Origin: Linnemannia schmuckeri
Lineage: Eukaryota > Mortierellomycota > Mortierellomycetes > Mortierellales > Mortierellaceae
Reading direction: 5' to 3'
DNA length: 64,000 nucleotides
Assembly (NCBI GenBank): GCA_029449235.1
Contig: JANATG010000011.1
Coordinates: 30,001 to 94,000 of the forward strand
Below the pieces are notes generated by a model. That model searched no databases and was not told the DNA's origin. It saw only the letters and a program-made list of their open reading frames with translations. Below are positions 10,337-21,505 of the stretch, in pieces (within the stretch, counting starts at the first letter, position 1; the number at the start of each line of letters is the position of its first letter). The translations under genes and the position numbers were made by a program.

Positions 10337-11182
10337 TGTCGTGAATTCACCCTCTTTTATTCACGTGTTTTCTCCCTTTCACGCCACCAATTTTCACTAT
10401 CTTTTTTTGGCCATTAATTACGCCTTACTTTTACCACCGATACTTTTTTGCTCTCTTTGTTTGTTCCCTTTTCCCCGAACATCCAACACGTCGCCTACCA
10501 TCTTCACCACTATCTATAAGATACCACGACCCCATTGGTTGCACCGTTTCATGAACCCATGATGAGCTAGCAACCCGAGTCAACTTTGTTTGGCTTTTTC
10601 CTTGCTTTTATTCCCTTTTTCTTTTTCTTTTCTTCAACCGTGTTCACGTTGGTTGCTCTTCTCTTTCGACTCGCCCCCTACCCTTTCCGAGTCTCAACAA
10701 CCAGAAAGGATGGTACACCAGTTAGTAGTAGTTTCCCGAGTCACTTCTTTTTTCCCATATTCGTGTTATTCTCTCAATTCAGTAGCTTAGTCCCAGATAG
10801 TATAAAAGGATACCTAGAAGGCACGATTGAAACAGCATCTTCGCCCTGTTGTCAATCCTGCTCCTTCTAGGTAAGTCCCTCCTCCCTCCCCTTTTATCAC
10901 CACTGTTCATGTCGCTCGAACAGTGTGTCTAATAAATCTTCGCCCTGTTGTCAATCCTGCTCCTTCTAGCATCCCCCTGTGCGCCCGAAGATCCGCACCA
11001 CTCTAGTTGTCTCTTACCTGTGTTCGGAGAAGTTCACAGCCCCCCTTCCCTCTTCCTCTACGTTGTCCCTGTCTGTGATCGGAGAGATCACAGCCCCCCC
11101 TTCCCTCTTCCTCTGTGTCGTCTTTGCCAGTCTAGTTGAGACTGCGTGGTACCTCTTGCAGAAGTTGCTGGAGTCCTCCACA
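10337..11182 (+). repeat. Left LTR of the Ty3/gypsy element
   Basis: The 846-bp LTR has a TATAAAA box at 10801-10807 and an AATAAA poly(A) signal at 10931-10936. It holds two internal direct repeats: a 34-bp unit at 10837-10870 and 10936-10969, and a C/T-rich unit of about 25 bp containing CACAGCCCCCC around 11036 and 11088. The likely transcript start is near 10830, so R begins about there. Confidence 0.93.
10871..10969 (+). other. Intron-like segment in the LTR leader
   Basis: The first 34-bp repeat copy is followed at once by GTAAGT, a strong donor. The second copy ends CCTTCTAG, a good acceptor. Splicing would remove 99 nt, including the second repeat copy and the AATAAA at 10931, and restore one repeat copy. 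The same layout recurs in the right LTR at 16687-16785. Splicing itself is inferred. Confidence 0.4.
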
Positions 11183-11185
11183 AAT

Positions 11186-11192
11186 TGGTAGC
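11186..11192 (+). promoter_or_regulatory. Primer-binding site (tRNA-iMet-like)
   Basis: TGGTAGC begins three bases after the left LTR and is complementary to the 3' end GCTACCA of initiator tRNA-Met, the usual primer for Ty1/Ty3 reverse transcription. The match seen is only about 7 nt. Confidence 0.6.
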
Positions 11193-11432
11193 AAAGGAAG
11201 TTTACGTTCCCCCTCCATTCTTGTTGAATTCCGCTCTTTAGCAATCCTTTAATTGCACTTTTGTCTTTTTACCCCACATCCACACTTTAATTTTAAGTTA
11301 GCTTTTTTTCCCAAATTTTTGTCTCCCGTGCACAACAACACCTGTTCTTTTTTTCTTTTTGCTCTCTATTCCCCCTTCAAAAAAAAAAAAAACACCCGAA
11401 CAAAAAATTAACATAACACACAAGACCACACC

Positions 11433-14400
11433 ATGCCTGACACCGACGCAACCACCGTCGATGCACCACGCCGAGTCACGCTTCCCTCCGACGTGGAGAC
11501 GTTTGACTTCGCATACCGTGACCCATATGCCGCTAAAATCTGGATTAATCAGATTGCCCTTGCCGCTAAGCTGTGCAGGCTGCCCGAAGCGGACTGGCCA
11601 GCCGCCGCCATCCTCAAGCTCCGAAGTATTGCGCAAGTCTGGGGTCAAAATCTGATCGAGACCCAGCCTGATGTTACCTGGACCGAGTTCAAGGCCGCCT
11701 TCAATCGACAGTTTGGTTCGGAAGAGTTGGAGTCTACTCATCGTGCCAACCTCGCCACCGTAACCTGGGAAAAGTCAGATACCCCCAACTCGTACTTCCA
11801 GCGATATGAGTTTGCAGCCGCCCCCATTGCCTCAGTCCTAACCGATGGTGAGAAGATTCACCAGTTCAAGACTCAGGGTCCTCCCTTTCTCGCACGTTAT
11901 TTGATCGAGAGACAAGTCAAGACGTGGGAAGATGTCAAGACCGCTTGTGAGATCAAGTCACAGATGAACCAGCAGTTGGGCATTACCTCTCAGTCTGCTC
12001 TGAACCGTCAAGCTGGACGTCAGTACGCTTCCCATCATCGAGCCAGCCCTCCCTTATATACACCCTCCTTTACCCCGGGTCGTACACCTAGGAATGTTGT
12101 ATTCCAACAACCCAACGTCGCCCCCCGTACCTCCATCTCCGGCAACCCTTCGACCGGATTCGTTACCAATCGTAGGCAGAGTGCCGTGCACCCCTTTGCA
12201 AGACCCTCTGGCCCTCCCCAAAACCAGTTCCGTCGCGACAGCAACGTTGGCCGTCGAGACTCCGGTCCTACCCCTATGGAGATTGACTCCATTAGTTGTT
12301 TCAACTGCCGCGGCAACCACAAAGTCGCGCAGTGTGCTCAGCCAGCGACCTGTCACGGATGTGGACAGACTGGCCACTATAAGGCAGGATGCCCTAGTAG
12401 GAACAAGTCGAGTTCCTCATCGTCATCTGAGTCACGTCGTCATCCTCCCGCCACCCATATGACTGTGGTCGAGGCTCACGAGTTTGACCCTCATGCCTTC
12501 CCCCTTGTTGTTATTCCGCTTGATGTTACCGGAACCCAGTTCGAAGCCCTTGTAGATAATGGCGCGAACGTCAATGTTGTCTCAGAGGAGGCACTTGAGA
12601 AAATTCGTCTGCTGGACCCCACCGCTGTTGAGAGCGAGGAGCGGGTCAGCCAACCACTACCATTACGTCTTGCGCTCGGGAAGAGCGAAGATAGCAATGC
12701 CCTCGGACAAGTTGTCGTCCGAATTACAGTTGGAACCATGGCCCATTCCATCCGAGCAACTATTGTCCGCAAGTTGGCGCGCGACTTTTTCCTCGGCATC
12801 CCATGGATGGCCAAGTTTAAGCCCCACATGGACTGGGAGCAGTACACTTTATCCTGGACCTACGGAGGTCAGGACTTTGAAGTCAAGGCTATGTCGAAGC
12901 CTTCGCCGCAACTCCTTGCCGAGCTGGAAGAGCCCCTCCTCGGTACCGTACACGCCGATGTGCAGAAGTTTGCCAAAACCGTCGATACGAAAGATACGAT
13001 CGATGCAGGAGTGATCTGGGTATTGCAAACGGCAGTACCAGACACTCAACCCGAGTCGGTTCAAGTTGAGAACCCTACCGCCCCCCTAACCGCTGAGCAA
13101 CGGCAACAAGTTGATGCCCTGGTCGAAGAGTACGCCAACGACGTGTTCGCGCCTTTGACTGATCTCCCTCTTCCGCGCCCCGGATTTGATCATGAGATCC
13201 CCACTGGAGATGCAGCGCCTGTGGCCAAGAAGGCCTACAAGATGTCGCCGCTGGAGCTTCGTGCTCTACGAGAGCAGTTGGATGAGCTGCTCGAGCTGGG
13301 TTACATTCAGCCCTCTACGTCGCCCTGGGCCGCTCCGGTACTATTTGTCAAGAAGAAGGATGGTTTTTTACGACTATGTATCGATTATCGAGGACTTAAC
13401 GCGATCACCACCAAGAACAAGTATCCGCTGCCATTACTTGACGAGTTTTTCGATCGATTCCAAGGTGCCAAGTACTTCAGCAAGTTGGACCTACAGCAAG
13501 GCTATCATCAGCTCCGAATCGCCGAAAAAGACATCCCCAAGACAGCCTTCTCCACTCGTTATGGACATTTCGAGTACCGTGTCATGTCCTTTGGCTTAAC
13601 TAACGCCCCGGCCTCTTTTCAAGGCCTTATGAACCACGTCTTCCACGATCACCTGGATAAACACATTGTCGTGTTTCTTGACGACATCCTCGTCTTCTCC
13701 AAAACTTTTGAAGACCACCTCAAGCACACCCGCCTCGCCCTCGAACTCCTTCGACAGCATAAACTGCACGCCAAGAGAAGCAAATGCGAGTTCGGCACCT
13801 CCTCCATTACCTTTGTCGGTCATGTTATATCCAACCAAGGCATTCAAGTCGACCCTGCCAAAACCAAGGCTCTCCTCAACTGGCCGATACCCAAGAATGT
13901 CCAACAGCTGCGATCCTTTATGGGTTTTGTCAACTACTACCGTCGTTTCGTTTATAAGCTGGCGGAAGTCGCCGGCCCTCTCTTCAGTCTGTTAAAGGAT
14001 GGACCCGGCCATAACAAGTCTAAGACTCGACCGCTTGCCTCGTGGGGCCCGGTTGAGCAAGCCGCCTTTGATGGAGTTCGTCATCTATTGATGACTCCCC
14101 CAACCTTACTCTGTGGAGACCCAAACAAGCCGTTCATTATGGAGACTGACGCATCCGATGATGCAACCGGTGGAGTGTTGTATCAAGAGTTGGATGGCAA
14201 GAAACATCCAGTCGCTTACGAGTCTCGCAAGCTCAAGGCTGCCGAGCGAAACTACCCAGTACACGAAAAAGAGATGCTGGCGATCGTGCATGCGTGCCGA
14301 GCTTGGCGATCCTATGTGCTGGGAGCACCAGAGAACGTCGTCTTTACGGACCATGCCAGCCTGAGGTTTATTTCTTCTCAGCCACACCTCAGTCAGAGAG

Positions 14401-16118
14401 TTACTCGATGGGTCGAATTCCTGGCGCCATACAACCTCTCCATCCAGTACAAGCCTGGAAAGACCAATGCCGCCGCCGATGCCTTGTCCCGTCTCGAGAT
14501 AAATAGTGTCCACCCTACTCGACACATCGATACCTGGGATTGGCCCCTCCTTGTCCCTGATTTTTTATTATCAGGCACTTTCCCTCCTGGTACCGACCCT
14601 ACCATCAAAAAGCTTGTACGTCAGCAAGCCCCTCTTTTCGTCGTGAAGGAAGGAGAATTGTTCCGCTTAGTTGAAGAAGCCTCAGTTCCCTTCGTACCCT
14701 ATGTCGAGCGCATGGATCGTCTTTCAGAGTTGCACGCCGACCTTGGTCACCTTGGTCAGTCTGGTACCTATGACTTGGCCAAGACGCGTATGTGGTGGCC
14801 AACCCTCCGCTCCGACATCAAGATATTGACTCGAGAATGTCAACCCTGCCAGCTTGTGAAGCCTGGGAGCCGATCGGTGGCTCCTTTACATCCCTTGGCT
14901 CCGGCGCGTCCTTTTGAACGATGGGGTATCGATTTCATAGGACGCATGCCTCTTACCAAGCAAGGCAATCGATGGATCATCACTGCCATCGACTACGCGA
15001 CCAATTGGCCAATTGCTCGTGCCATTCCTGATGCCACCGCCGAAGCAGTCGCCACGTTCCTGTATGAGGAAGTCTTTCTCCAGTTTGGGTGCCCTTCTGA
15101 GATTGTGAGCGACCGAGGCTCCAACTTCATGTCGGAAGTCCTGCAGCGCTATCTTCAGAAGCTGAACATCAAGCATATGGCTACCTCCGCCTATCACCCC
15201 CGGTCTAATGGCAAGTGTGAGCGCCTTAATGGTGTTATCGGACACATGCTTAACAAGTATGTTGGTGCTCATCGCGTCCGCTGGGATCAATACCTCCACC
15301 AGGCCCTATTCGCATGTCGTGTACACATCTCGCAACGTACACAAGTCTCCCCCTTCAAGTTGGTGTATGGTATCGAGCCGCGTATCCCCGAAGATCCAGT
15401 CCGTCCGTTTCTGTTTGATTTTACGGACCCTAGCGATTTTTTGGAACACCGAAGGAAAACCTTCAAGGAGATCGATGAGCTTCGAGAGGCTCACCTCCAA
15501 ACTCAGCAAGATGCAGCGTCAGATATGGTCAAGAGACATGCAGAGTCGCATGTTATCGAGGACGCGAAGTTTGCCGTGGGTGACTTTGTCCTCGTCAAGA
15601 ACTACGGTCGCAAGAAGTTGGAACCCCACTGGTACGGTCCTTTGGAGGTCGTTCGAGTTACGCCTCTTTCCACCTATCAGCTTCGTTGGGGTGATGGTGT
15701 ACCTAAGGAGGATTTGGTACACCAGGACCGTTTGAAGCTCGCCAAGGCCCCGAATGATGCCACTCAGCGCAAGGCTTGGTTCAGCAAGACTCGTTTTGCC
15801 ATGGAGTCTGTTCGCGACAACAATGATGATGGTCTGCCCGATGAGTCGTTGGAGAACGATGAAGACCGTCGTGTGTCTGACGCCCACGAGCAGCAGCGCG
15901 CGAACGAGGAGTATCTCGCCCGCCGCGGTCCTAATTACCAAGCACCTATGATGGGCTCCGCTGAAGACGCAGCCCGTGTGTACCGACAAGAGCTCGCAAA
16001 AATTAATTCACGCCGCCCTCGTCAAATTCAGCAGCTGCAGATGATGCAACTCCCTTTTCCACCTCCCCAGTCGTCGCCCATTCCCGCCTATTGCCTCAAG
16101 GCCTGCTCGACCATGTAA
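11433..16118 (+). CDS. Gag-Pol polyprotein of Ty3/gypsy retrotransposon
   Basis: One 1,561-residue frame from ATG 11433 carries all functions needed for retrotransposition. Residues about 30-180 are a capsid-type Gag domain. Two zinc knuckles follow: [13 protein letters not shown] (about 288, one residue short of the usual spacing) and the canonical [14 protein letters not shown] (about 305). The aspartic protease motif is [12 protein letters not shown] (about 372), with DNG in place of DSG/DTG. Reverse transcriptase has [10 protein letters not shown] and FLDD (about 747). RNase H has METDASDD (about 902). Integrase has an HHCC finger (about 1099-1140) and a D,D-35-E core with [15 protein letters not shown] and GKCERLNG. 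A charged tail follows a GPLEV-type C-terminal domain. Gag and Pol are fused without a frameshift. There are no stops or frameshifts, so the protein is probably functional. Confidence 0.96.
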   Translation: MPDTDATTVDAPRRVTLPSDVETFDFAYRDPYAAKIWINQIALAAKLCRLPEADWPAAAILKLRSIAQVWGQNLIETQPDVTWTEFKAAFNRQFGSEELESTHRANLATVTWEKSDTPNSYFQRYEFAAAPIASVLTDGEKIHQFKTQGPPFLARYLIERQVKTWEDVKTACEIKSQMNQQLGITSQSALNRQAGRQYASHHRASPPLYTPSFTPGRTPRNVVFQQPNVAPRTSISGNPSTGFVTNRRQSAVHPFARPSGPPQNQFRRDSNVGRRDSGPTPMEIDSISCFNCRGNHKVAQCAQPATCHGCGQTGHYKAGCPSRNKSSSSSSSESRRHPPATHMTVVEAHEFDPHAFPLVVIPLDVTGTQFEALVDNGANVNVVSEEALEKIRLLDPTAVESEERVSQPLPLRLALGKSEDSNALGQVVVRITVGTMAHSIRATIVRKLARDFFLGIPWMAKFKPHMDWEQYTLSWTYGGQDFEVKAMSKPSPQLLAELEEPLLGTVHADVQKFAKTVDTKDTIDAGVIWVLQTAVPDTQPESVQVENPTAPLTAEQRQQVDALVEEYANDVFAPLTDLPLPRPGFDHEIPTGDAAPVAKKAYKMSPLELRALREQLDELLELGYIQPSTSPWAAPVLFVKKKDGFLRLCIDYRGLNAITTKNKYPLPLLDEFFDRFQGAKYFSKLDLQQGYHQLRIAEKDIPKTAFSTRYGHFEYRVMSFGLTNAPASFQGLMNHVFHDHLDKHIVVFLDDILVFSKTFEDHLKHTRLALELLRQHKLHAKRSKCEFGTSSITFVGHVISNQGIQVDPAKTKALLNWPIPKNVQQLRSFMGFVNYYRRFVYKLAEVAGPLFSLLKDGPGHNKSKTRPLASWGPVEQAAFDGVRHLLMTPPTLLCGDPNKPFIMETDASDDATGGVLYQELDGKKHPVAYESRKLKAAERNYPVHEKEMLAIVHACRAWRSYVLGAPENVVFTDHASLRFISSQPHLSQRVTRWVEFLAPYNLSIQYKPGKTNAAADALSRLEINSVHPTRHIDTWDWPLLVPDFLLSGTFPPGTDPTIKKLVRQQAPLFVVKEGELFRLVEEASVPFVPYVERMDRLSELHADLGHLGQSGTYDLAKTRMWWPTLRSDIKILTRECQPCQLVKPGSRSVAPLHPLAPARPFERWGIDFIGRMPLTKQGNRWIITAIDYATNWPIARAIPDATAEAVATFLYEEVFLQFGCPSEIVSDRGSNFMSEVLQRYLQKLNIKHMATSAYHPRSNGKCERLNGVIGHMLNKYVGAHRVRWDQYLHQALFACRVHISQRTQVSPFKLVYGIEPRIPEDPVRPFLFDFTDPSDFLEHRRKTFKEIDELREAHLQTQQDAASDMVKRHAESHVIEDAKFAVGDFVLVKNYGRKKLEPHWYGPLEVVRVTPLSTYQLRWGDGVPKEDLVHQDRLKLAKAPNDATQRKAWFSKTRFAMESVRDNNDDGLPDESLENDEDRRVSDAHEQQRANEEYLARRGPNYQAPMMGSAEDAARVYRQELAKINSRRPRQIQQLQMMQLPFPPPQSSPIPAYCLKACSTM

Positions 16119-16141
16119 TGTCGCCGGGACGGCTCCAATCT

Positions 16142-16152
16142 AAGTGGGGGAG
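16142..16152 (+). other. Polypurine tract
   Basis: AAGTGGGGGAG directly precedes the right LTR and is the expected primer for plus-strand DNA synthesis during reverse transcription. Confidence 0.75.
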
Positions 16153-16998
16153 TGTCGTGAATTCACCCTCTTTTATTCACGTGTTTTCTCCCTTTCACGC
16201 CACCAATTTTCACTATCTTTTTTTGGCCATTAATTACGCCTTACTTTTACCACCGATACTTTTTTGCTCTCTTTGTTTGTTCCCTTTTCCCCGAACATCC
16301 AACACGTCGCCTACCATCTTCACCACTATCTATAAGATACCACGACCCCATTGGTTGCACCGTTTCATGAACCCATGATGAGCTAGCAACCCGAGTCAAC
16401 TTTGTTTGGCTTTTTCCTTGCTTTTATTCCCTTTTTCTTTTTCTTTTCTTCAACCGTGTTCACGTTGGTTGCTCTTCTCTTTCGACTCGCCCCCTACCCT
16501 TTCCGAGTCTCAACAACCAGAAAGGATGGTACACCAGTTAGTAGTAGTTTCCCGAGTCACTTCTTTTTTCCCATATTCGTGTTATTCTCTCAATTCAGTA
16601 GCTTAGTCCCAGATAGTATAAAAGGATACCTAGAAGGCACGATTGAAACAGCATCTTCGCCCTGTTGTCAATCCTGCTCCTTCTAGGTAAGTCCCTCCTC
16701 CCTCCCCTTTTATCACCACTGTTCATGTCGCTCGAACAGTGTGTCTAATAAATCTTCGCCCTGTTGTCAATCCTGCTCCTTCTAGCATCCCCCTGTGCGC
16801 CCGAAGATCCGCACCACTCTAGTTGTCTCTTACCTGTGTTCGGAGAAGTTCACAGCCCCCCTTCCCTCTTCCTCTACGTTGTCCCTGTCTGTGATCGGAG
16901 AGATCACAGCCCCCCCTTCCCTCTTCCTCTGTGTCGTCTTTGCCAGTCTAGTTGAGACTGCGTGGTACCTCTTGCAGAAGTTGCTGGAGTCCTCCACA
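16153..16998 (+). repeat. Right LTR of the Ty3/gypsy element
   Basis: This 846-bp copy matches the left LTR at a constant offset of 5,816 bp with no difference seen by eye. Its TATA box (16617), AATAAA (16747) and both internal repeats are in the same places. Confidence 0.93.
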
Positions 16999-17002
16999 AT
17001 GG

Positions 17003-17078
17003 CTTTAGAAATCTGACATCTAAATTTCTAAGATATTAATCCCTGTCACCTGATAAGCGCCACCAATTTTTGATGCCT

Positions 17079-17120
<42 letters not shown>
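17003..17120. repeat. Short flank ending in a 40-nt poly(A) tract
   Basis: After the retrotransposon come about 75 bp with a small inverted repeat (TTAGAAAT ... ATTTCTAA), then an A40 tract at 17081-17120. The tract abuts the 5' edge of the LINE remnant. It looks like the tail of another retroposed sequence, whose body I cannot identify. Confidence 0.45.
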
Positions 17121-17121
<1 letters not shown>

Positions 17122-19778
17122 CAGCAGCCAGTCTCTTTCGGGCGGGCGAGCCCACCAAGCTGGTAAAGCTTCCCCCTCTCAGCGCGAGGGTCGTGGGTTC
17201 AGACCTACGAAGACACGCTCAATTAGGATTTGACGGTATTGCGCTAGTCTCCCCTGTCCAGGAGGCCTGAGATGAAATAGTTCTCAGACGTACGCAAGTG
17301 TATGGACAGAGTGAGTATGCCCACTATATGGCTACGTTACTCTGGTGATGAGCCAATCGGAATGCCGTGTGGAGCCTGCCAACAACGGCGGACCGCTTAG
17401 ACCAACCTTTCCAGTGCTCAATTACATTCTGTCGGGTAACCGGCTTCCTGCACAAGCATACTAAAATGCCTCTGTGCAAAATAAGTACGCGCACCTAGTC
17501 AAGACTTAGATTAAAAAAAATATCGTGTACTGCACAGATAGGCCATGTCAGAGGCAATTCTAGAAATAAAAAAAAAATAAAAAAAAAAAAAAAAAAAGCA
17601 GCCAGTCTCTTTCCAGCCGTCGCAAGACCATTGCCGTGGAGATCCGTCGCCGGGCCACCGAGGCCATCAGTGAGTACCGCACCCGCCGCCTAGGCGATCT
17701 TCGAGCGGACCTGGAAACCAGGCTGGTCAAGGCAGCAGTAAGCTCTAATCTCCAGGAATCCCTTCAAGCCAAGAAACTGCAACAGAAACAGGATTCTGAA
17801 GTACTTCGCCAGCAACATCGCTCTGTCGTCTCTCGTCTGAAGGAAACACTGCCTCAATTTAAGGGAACAAAGCCTCGCAACAAACCAGCCTTCGACACCA
17901 CTGCTAGTTTTCCGTTACAGGAGTGTTATCGAGTCCAAACACCTTCTGCACCAGGATTACCCACTTTGCACATTGGACCTCTTTGCATGTCACTAACAGA
18001 AGCGGCTTCCATGCGTGCCATACAGGACACACCGGTTAACAACACCACGCCACGCATTCTGTATTCGGACGGATCCCTTTTGAACTCTGGAATGAAGAAT
18101 GTCTCTCAGGCTTTTGGAGCTGTCGATCTCTCTCAAGACAACCCTCACGATTCAAGGACGAACGGACGGACATGCCTCCTCGGCCAAGGCCGAACTTCTG
18201 GGTCTTCTAGCTGCAATTCTGGCAGCACCTCCGGAGCAGGACACTATAGTTCGCCTTGATAACCAGTTAGTGGTAGACCAGTAGCGCCGACTAGTAAAGA
18301 ATCGTCGGAATGTTCTACCCAGGAAGCGGTTCAGGAGCACGTATGCTGGTATTTGGGCGGTACTCTGGCAGATTGTGAAAACTCGGCCAGGCGGGGTCGA
18401 GGTGGAGTGGGTAAAGGGACATAGCAATGTACATGGGAATGAGCTTGCAGACCAGGCGGCAAAGGAGGCTGGACAGAGCGACACAGTACCCGTAGTGGTG
18501 GATCTGATGCAACAGACGGACATTAGAAACTTTGCATATTGTTACGGTGGGCTTGTGGAGATTGATCTTCGGCAGCTGCTCAAACAACAAACGACAATTC
18601 GGCACCATCAGGCCTAGACAGCACAGAGGCGAGTCAAGAGGGCGATCCCAGACATCGAGGACGTGGAGTGGCGCTCGACCCTGGCCCATGTTCATGACAG
18701 GCGAGCCGTCTTTACATTTTACAGCAACAGCAAGGACTCTCACCAACGTACACATCACATCAAGAAGCTGCATGGCATGTTGCCCACTTTGAACTCTATG
18801 CAAGCGCGCAAACCGGACCTTTATTCGACCTGCCTGTGCCGACGATGGGAGCTTGGGCAGGAGGACAACAAACATGTCTGGAATTGTCCCCTTGCTGCAG
18901 AAACCACCACTACGATCTGGAAGGAGGCCATGGATAGGATTGATGGGTGGGGTGTACAGGCAACAAACAGCTACAACGCCGCCAGGAAGCGTGAATATGA
19001 TCGTGCAATTGCCCACGGACGTCAGATGCCAAGGCCGGTTACCATACACTGGCAGTCGCCCTCGGATGCGGAACATGTCCAAGGATTCTCTTCTATCGGT
19101 GGAGCTCGAGCCGTGCACAGCGGTAGTCCTGCTCCCGATCGTGATGAGAATCCCAAGTAGAGTGTCTCGGACCTCCTCCGCGGTATCACCCCCAAGAGTA
19201 TGTTAACTGAATGGTCCGCGGTTTTCCGGACCCCACAGTCCATCGCCAAGACGGTTTTGCATAGGTTTGTTGGTTACCTGGAGGCGCAGGCTTCGGAGTT
19301 GATATGGAAGCCTCGGTGCTCCGCGACGATCGCGTGGGAGCAGACACAAGGCATCTCCGTCAAGAACAAGACCTCCAAGTACACAGGTCCCCGAGGTGAC
19401 TGGAGTCAGGGATACGGCTACATCACCCGAGATGGTTTTTGCCCGTGTGGCGCTTCGCTAGCCACACATGAGAATGGGCGCTACCCTGGAGCGTCCATGG
19501 ATCCACGCGCGGCCGATGAGCGGTTGCTGGATAGTTTGTTGGGAAGGAGGATATTGTCATTAATGGAGAGGATGGGAAGAATTCCTTCATTCGTATCTAG
19601 TTTCATTTTCTTCTATTGAAGCTGTGAGGAGCAGTGGCAATTGTTGCGCAGAGCCAGGTTGTGGACCGGACTGCGACTGGTGGATGGCTCTTGGAAGAGT
19701 TTGGTATGTAGCTCCTTTCACTATCGAATGCTTCTCATGGGCTTTTTACTCGAGAAATAAATTGCATATGAAAAAAAA
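17121..19778 (+). pseudogene. 5'-truncated LINE ORF2 remnant (RNase H and C-terminal zinc finger)
   Basis: Excluding the SINE insert at 17140-17613, the plus strand encodes the C-terminal part of a non-LTR retrotransposon ORF2. The frame opens with SLSSRRKTIAVEIRRR and continues in the 17636 frame to about 18140, then shifts. RNase H motifs are visible: YSDGS, AKAELLGLL, RLDNQLVV and WVKGHSNVHGNELAD (the D-E-D-H set). A Cys/His finger follows (CLCRRW ... HVWNC). In-frame stops fall at 18284, 18617 and 19160, with translatable sequence after each (TPKSMLTEWSA ... to about 19619). The 3' UTR ends in a short A-run near 19770. The reverse transcriptase and endonuclease parts are missing, so this copy is dead. 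Confidence 0.82.
17140..17597 (+). mobile_element. SINE-like retroposon inserted in the LINE remnant
   Basis: A perfect 16-bp duplication, GCAGCCAGTCTCTTTC, lies at 17124-17139 and 17598-17613. The insert ends in an A-rich tail (17566-17597). Its head (17140-17212) is tRNA-like: an A-box-like AAGCTGGTAAAGC, a stem CCCTC/GAGGG around a 7-nt loop, and a B-box-like GTGGGTTCAGACC. The 350-bp body has no coding potential. Long duplication, tail and tRNA-related head together fit a tRNA-derived SINE mobilised by a LINE. The body family is not recognised. Confidence 0.72.
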
Positions 19779-20289
19779 GCTAACCATTTTAATCAGTACT
19801 TATTGAAGTTAGTCAGTCACTTAAACAATTGGTTTGGTACTAATCGATGAACGTTGACTTGCAGAAACACGGTGATCCATTTGCATAAATAAATGAAAGG
19901 AGATCAAGGCGAGCGACGTTAACTGGGATAGAAAAGGATGACCCAAGTGACTTTTTTAAAAAGAATGGCGGCGAGAATTTGGATCATAACCTTGACTGCT
20001 GCATCGCAGTCGAGCTCCACACCTGGCGTATCGCCGTAAGATTAGAGCCGATTCGGAGGCGTATTTTTAATCCATCTGTTGTCGTCTCGTTTACCTCTTT
20101 TACTTTGCTCTCGTTAGAGGTACTTCGTGCTGGCAGAAAAAGCTGGGCCTTGGTATACAAAAAAAATGAGCCGTCTTTTTTTGTCTACTATTGGCACACA
20201 CTGCATTTGATCCTCTAGTTCATTGTTCTCTCTCTCTTGGTCGCCTCTGGTCGCCTTTTTCTTGTCTCTTTCGTTCTCGTTTCTGTCTT

Positions 20290-20330
<41 letters not shown>

Positions 20331-20779
20331 TACTTTTTGCGGTAAAGTTAAAGAAGCGGTATATTGTAAGTTTGTTTTTGTCCACTGCAGGATTAATCCA
20401 CTTGACAACTCCAGTTGTTCGTTTTTGTTGACAACCCAGTGGCTTCCTGTACTCAGTCCATGTAAAACGACTCGTCTTTTCTTTATGCAAGACTTCTCAT
20501 TCGGGTTACTTAGCTTTTTGTTAAGCGAGTGCATATAAAAGTAGCTCCCACCTTTGAAGGCTGATTGCTTGACATTTCCTTATGGTACTCCCTCCCTCTT
20601 CGTGAAGCTTTTCTGTTACCCCTCTTTACGCGGGACTCCTCTTCCAATTTGCTTTACTTTTTATCAACTTGAGCCCGTCGGGCTTACATGGGCTTAGTAT
20701 AGAAGTGCCAGCAGGTTGTTAAATAAAAGCGACAAGCCGGGTTGCCAAGTAGATTATCCCAAATAAAAATGGATAAATC
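19779..20779. other. Intergenic, no gene seen
   Basis: A 1-kb stretch with a T-tract of about 37 nt (20291-20327), short A-runs and scattered TATA-like words (ATATAAAA near 20534). I find no credible ORF, tRNA or repeat shared with the rest of the window. Confidence 0.4.
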
Positions 20780-21290
20780 TAAACGTTGCCCCATAGTATT
20801 TCCTTACGTTACCCTCGATTTAAAATTTATACGTTGCCAAGAGTTGATATAAACGTTGCCCTCTACTAGCCGTTACCCGCCTCTTCCTTGTCCAGTCAGC
20901 CCCGGGCCACGACAACTCTGTCAACGGAGCCTGCATAGTACTTTACTTGACATACAATCGGATGCATGGTTTTATATGGGTCATAGTAGAGGTCAAGAAG
21001 CATGCGAAACAAATGGTGTATTGTGATAGAGAAACGGAGGAGGTGAGAAAAGGAATGTGATCGCGTGTGCTGTGATTTACGGCTAGTACTCGACGTTGAA
21101 TTCCGAGTCGTGAACTTTGAACTTCTTGCTGCCTCTCTCGCTGGCAATCTCTGCTTGGAACTTATATTGCCGAAGGAGTAACAAGGAGTTCAAGGAACTG
21201 GAAATGGACTCCGCGCGCGCCGCGCCGACAACGTTTAATTTTCGATAATGGGCAAGGTTTAGCGAAAACTATGGCAATGGAGAAGTTTAG
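20780..21290 (-). mobile_element. hAT-like nonautonomous element, copy 2 (inverted, deleted)
   Basis: The minus strand matches copy 1 (9192-10003) over most of its length. The end TAAACGTTGCC, the CATAGTATTTCC block, the segment around GCATGCTTC and TTCCTTTTCTCACC, and the stop region NSEFNVEY-like are all recognisable. Most of the internal small ORF is deleted, a GC-rich piece near 21210-21230 is unique, and the other terminal repeat is missing. It is therefore an older, truncated relative. Confidence 0.7.
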
Positions 21291-21505
21291 AAGGTCTTTG
21301 TTTATCCCAAATCGCCACTTGTTCGCTATAATTAGCCTGTTTTTTTTCGGCATGTGTCGAAATTCTGACAAACGACGAATATGACGTCAGGCTTCACAAT
21401 GTAGCAGACACTTAGGAAAATGGATGGAGTTAACCCACCATCTCTTTCATACTTGACTCGTTACCACATCACAGGCCCCTTCTTGCAATGAATTCAGCAG
21501 AAAGT

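Larger units (their letters stand above)
10337..16998 (+). mobile_element. Intact Ty3/gypsy-type LTR retrotransposon
   Basis: A 6,662-bp element is bounded by two 846-bp LTRs that look identical over their whole length and start TGTCG and end CCACA. A 4-bp direct repeat, ATGG, flanks it (10333-10336 and 16999-17002). The inside carries a primer-binding site, one uninterrupted 1,561-codon Gag-Pol frame with RT and RNase H before integrase (the Ty3/gypsy order), and a purine tract abutting the right LTR. Identical LTRs and an open frame imply a very recent insertion that may still be active. No envelope gene or chromodomain is visible. It sits just upstream of a tRNA gene, the site class used by yeast Ty3. 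Confidence 0.95.

Noticed and set aside
17140..17212. Functional tRNA gene
   Set aside because: A and B boxes are recognisable but the acceptor stem does not pair and the sequence continues into a SINE body with target duplications.
18315..19118. Minus-strand 267-codon frame
   Set aside because: Antisense to the LINE RNase H remnant, whose motifs are clear on the plus strand.
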